Source: UBA8437 sp003445035
GTDB taxonomy: Bacteria; Planctomycetota; Planctomycetia; Planctomycetales; Planctomycetaceae
DNA length: 15,960 nucleotides
Reading direction: 5' to 3'
Assembly (NCBI GenBank): GCA_937901285.1
Contig: CALCHI010000263.1
Span: 1 to 15,960, forward strand
Shown: positions 14,954-15,960 of the stretch, one piece after another
Layout of the letters: each line of letters starts with the position of its first letter
Numbering within the stretch: position 1 is the stretch's first letter
Made by a program: the position numbers and the translations under genes
Notes under the pieces: model-generated
Seen by the model: only the letters and a program-made list of their open reading frames with translations
What the model was told of the DNA's origin: nothing
Database searches by the model: none

Positions 14954-15960
14954 GTGGCCAAGCAACTGCTGTTCGAACACTCCGCCCGAATCAAGCTGCA
15001 GAAGGGCGTCGACCAACTTGCCAGCGCCGTCGCCGTGACGATGGGGCCGACCGGTCGCAACGTGATCATCGACAAGAACTTCGGCAACCCCGTCGTGACC
15101 AAGGATGGCGTGACGGTCAGCAAGGAGATCGAGCTCGAAGACCCGTACGAGAACATGGGTGCGAAGCTGGTCAACGAGGTTGCGACCAAGACCAGCGACG
15201 TCGCCGGTGACGGCACGACCACCGCCACGGTGCTCGCCCGGGCCATCTTCGAAGAGGGCCTCCGCAGCCTCTCGCTGGGGGCCAACCCGATGACCGTCCG
15301 TCGCGGGATCGACAAGGCCGTCGCGGCCTCGCTCGACAAGCTCCGTGAACTGGCCAAGCCGGTCACCTCCAAGACCGAGATCGAACAGGTCGGGGCCATC
15401 TCGGCCAACAACGATCTCAGTGTCGGCCAGTTGATTGCCGAGGCCATGGAGAACGTCGGCCGTGACGGGGTGATCACCGTCGAGGAGGGCAAGGGCAGCG
15501 AGACGACGCTCGAACTGACCGAGGGAATGCAGTTCGACAAGGGCTTCAACTCGCCCTACTTCGTCACTCATCCCGAGGAAATGAAGTGCATCCTCGAGGA
15601 CTGCTACATCCTGATTCACGAGAAGAAGATCTCCGGACTCCGCGAACTGATCCCGGTCCTGGAAATGGTCGCCCAGGCGGGCAAGCCCCTGCTGATCATC
15701 GCCGAGGACGTTGATGGCGAGGCGTTGACGGCGCTGGTCGTCAACAAGCTTCGAGGTGTCCTGCCGGTCTGTGCCGTCAAGGCGCCCGGTTTCGGGGACC
15801 GTCGCAAGAACATGCTTGGTGATATCGCCGCGTTGACCGGCGGCACCCTGCTCTCCGAAGACCTCGGCGTGAAGCTCGAAAACACCGAGATCAGTGCCCT
15901 GGGGCACTGCAAGAAGGTCGAGGTCACCAAGGACTCGTGCACCCTGATCGAGGGAGCCGG
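14954..15960 (+). CDS. groEL2: chaperonin GroEL, second copy, 3' end outside the window
   Basis: The first 335 codons of a second GroEL, from a GTG at 14954 with AGGAG 9 bases upstream. ATP-site motifs are intact: TMGPTGRN, VTKDGVTVSKE and VAGDGTTTATVLA. The apical domain keeps SPYF with the tyrosine equivalent to E. coli Tyr203, unlike GroEL1, but has Phe-Asn in place of Tyr-Leu just before it. KAPGFGDRRKNMLGDIAALTGG is canonical. It differs from GroEL1 throughout, so the duplication is old rather than recent. The equatorial C-terminus and tail lie outside the window, so I cannot say which tail it carries. Same operon as groEL1 and groES. Confidence 0.97.
   Translation, partial: MAKQLLFEHSARIKLQKGVDQLASAVAVTMGPTGRNVIIDKNFGNPVVTKDGVTVSKEIELEDPYENMGAKLVNEVATKTSDVAGDGTTTATVLARAIFEEGLRSLSLGANPMTVRRGIDKAVAASLDKLRELAKPVTSKTEIEQVGAISANNDLSVGQLIAEAMENVGRDGVITVEEGKGSETTLELTEGMQFDKGFNSPYFVTHPEEMKCILEDCYILIHEKKISGLRELIPVLEMVAQAGKPLLIIAEDVDGEALTALVVNKLRGVLPVCAVKAPGFGDRRKNMLGDIAALTGGTLLSEDLGVKLENTEISALGHCKKVEVTKDSCTLIEGA

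Noticed and set aside
12650..15907. A 1085-codon open frame antisense to groEL1-groES-groEL2
   Set aside because: It is codon-aligned with both groEL genes, so it stays open simply because TTA, CTA and TCA codons are avoided in this GC-rich genome. It has no start signal, and its translation is a low-complexity mirror of the chaperonins. Its crossing of both gaps is notable but can be chance.
1..15960. Mobile element, prophage, CRISPR array or attachment site next to the tRNA
   Set aside because: I saw no transposase, integrase, spaced repeats or duplicated tRNA 3' end in the window.

Overview
The window comes from a GC-rich member of the Planctomycetota. Two separate gene pairs combine the planctomycete-type DUF1549/DUF1553 (PSCyt2/PSD1) architecture with DUF1501, which is close to a signature of that phylum. 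GTG starts, weak ribosome binding sites and a tRNA gene without an encoded CCA fit this. I cannot place it below phylum level.

Left part (1-4630). A leftward pair encodes a Tat-type DUF1501 protein (1170-2537) followed by a PSCyt1-PSCyt2/PSD1 protein that runs off the left edge (1-1080). Diverging from it on the plus strand is a secreted protein of unknown function (2711-4630), with a probable carbohydrate-active-enzyme-like fold. It converges on the next leftward unit, with only 18 bases between the two stop codons.

Middle part (4649-12032). Five leftward genes are packed head to tail: a PSD1-type protein with an inserted LamG-like domain, a DUF1501 protein whose start overlaps the previous stop by 8 bases, then after 143 bases three genes joined by ATGA overlaps. 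These three encode a small [2Fe-2S] protein, a FAD/NAD(P) oxidoreductase with a BFD-type [2Fe-2S] domain, and a DAO-family FAD oxidoreductase. The trio has the size, order and sequence motifs of hydrogen cyanide synthase (HcnA, HcnB, HcnC), an enzyme that oxidises glycine to HCN and CO2. The related opine and hydroxyproline dehydrogenases share the fold, so the substrate remains an inference.

Right part (12290-15960). A complete tRNA-Pro(CGG) gene lies on the minus strand with a clear promoter and a rho-independent terminator. Then a rightward chaperonin operon begins: groEL1, groES, and a second groEL that runs off the right edge. The upstream region lacks a CIRCE element but holds several inverted repeats around a TTGACA box. 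GroEL1 has an unusual Asp/His-rich segment followed by a long Gly-Gly-Met tail, and a His where the substrate-binding Tyr203 of E. coli GroEL would be.

The most interesting items are the candidate cyanide synthase in a planctomycete, the groEL-groES-groEL operon with its modified first chaperonin, and the unrecognised secreted protein at 2711-4630. I saw no mobile element, CRISPR array or phage gene.
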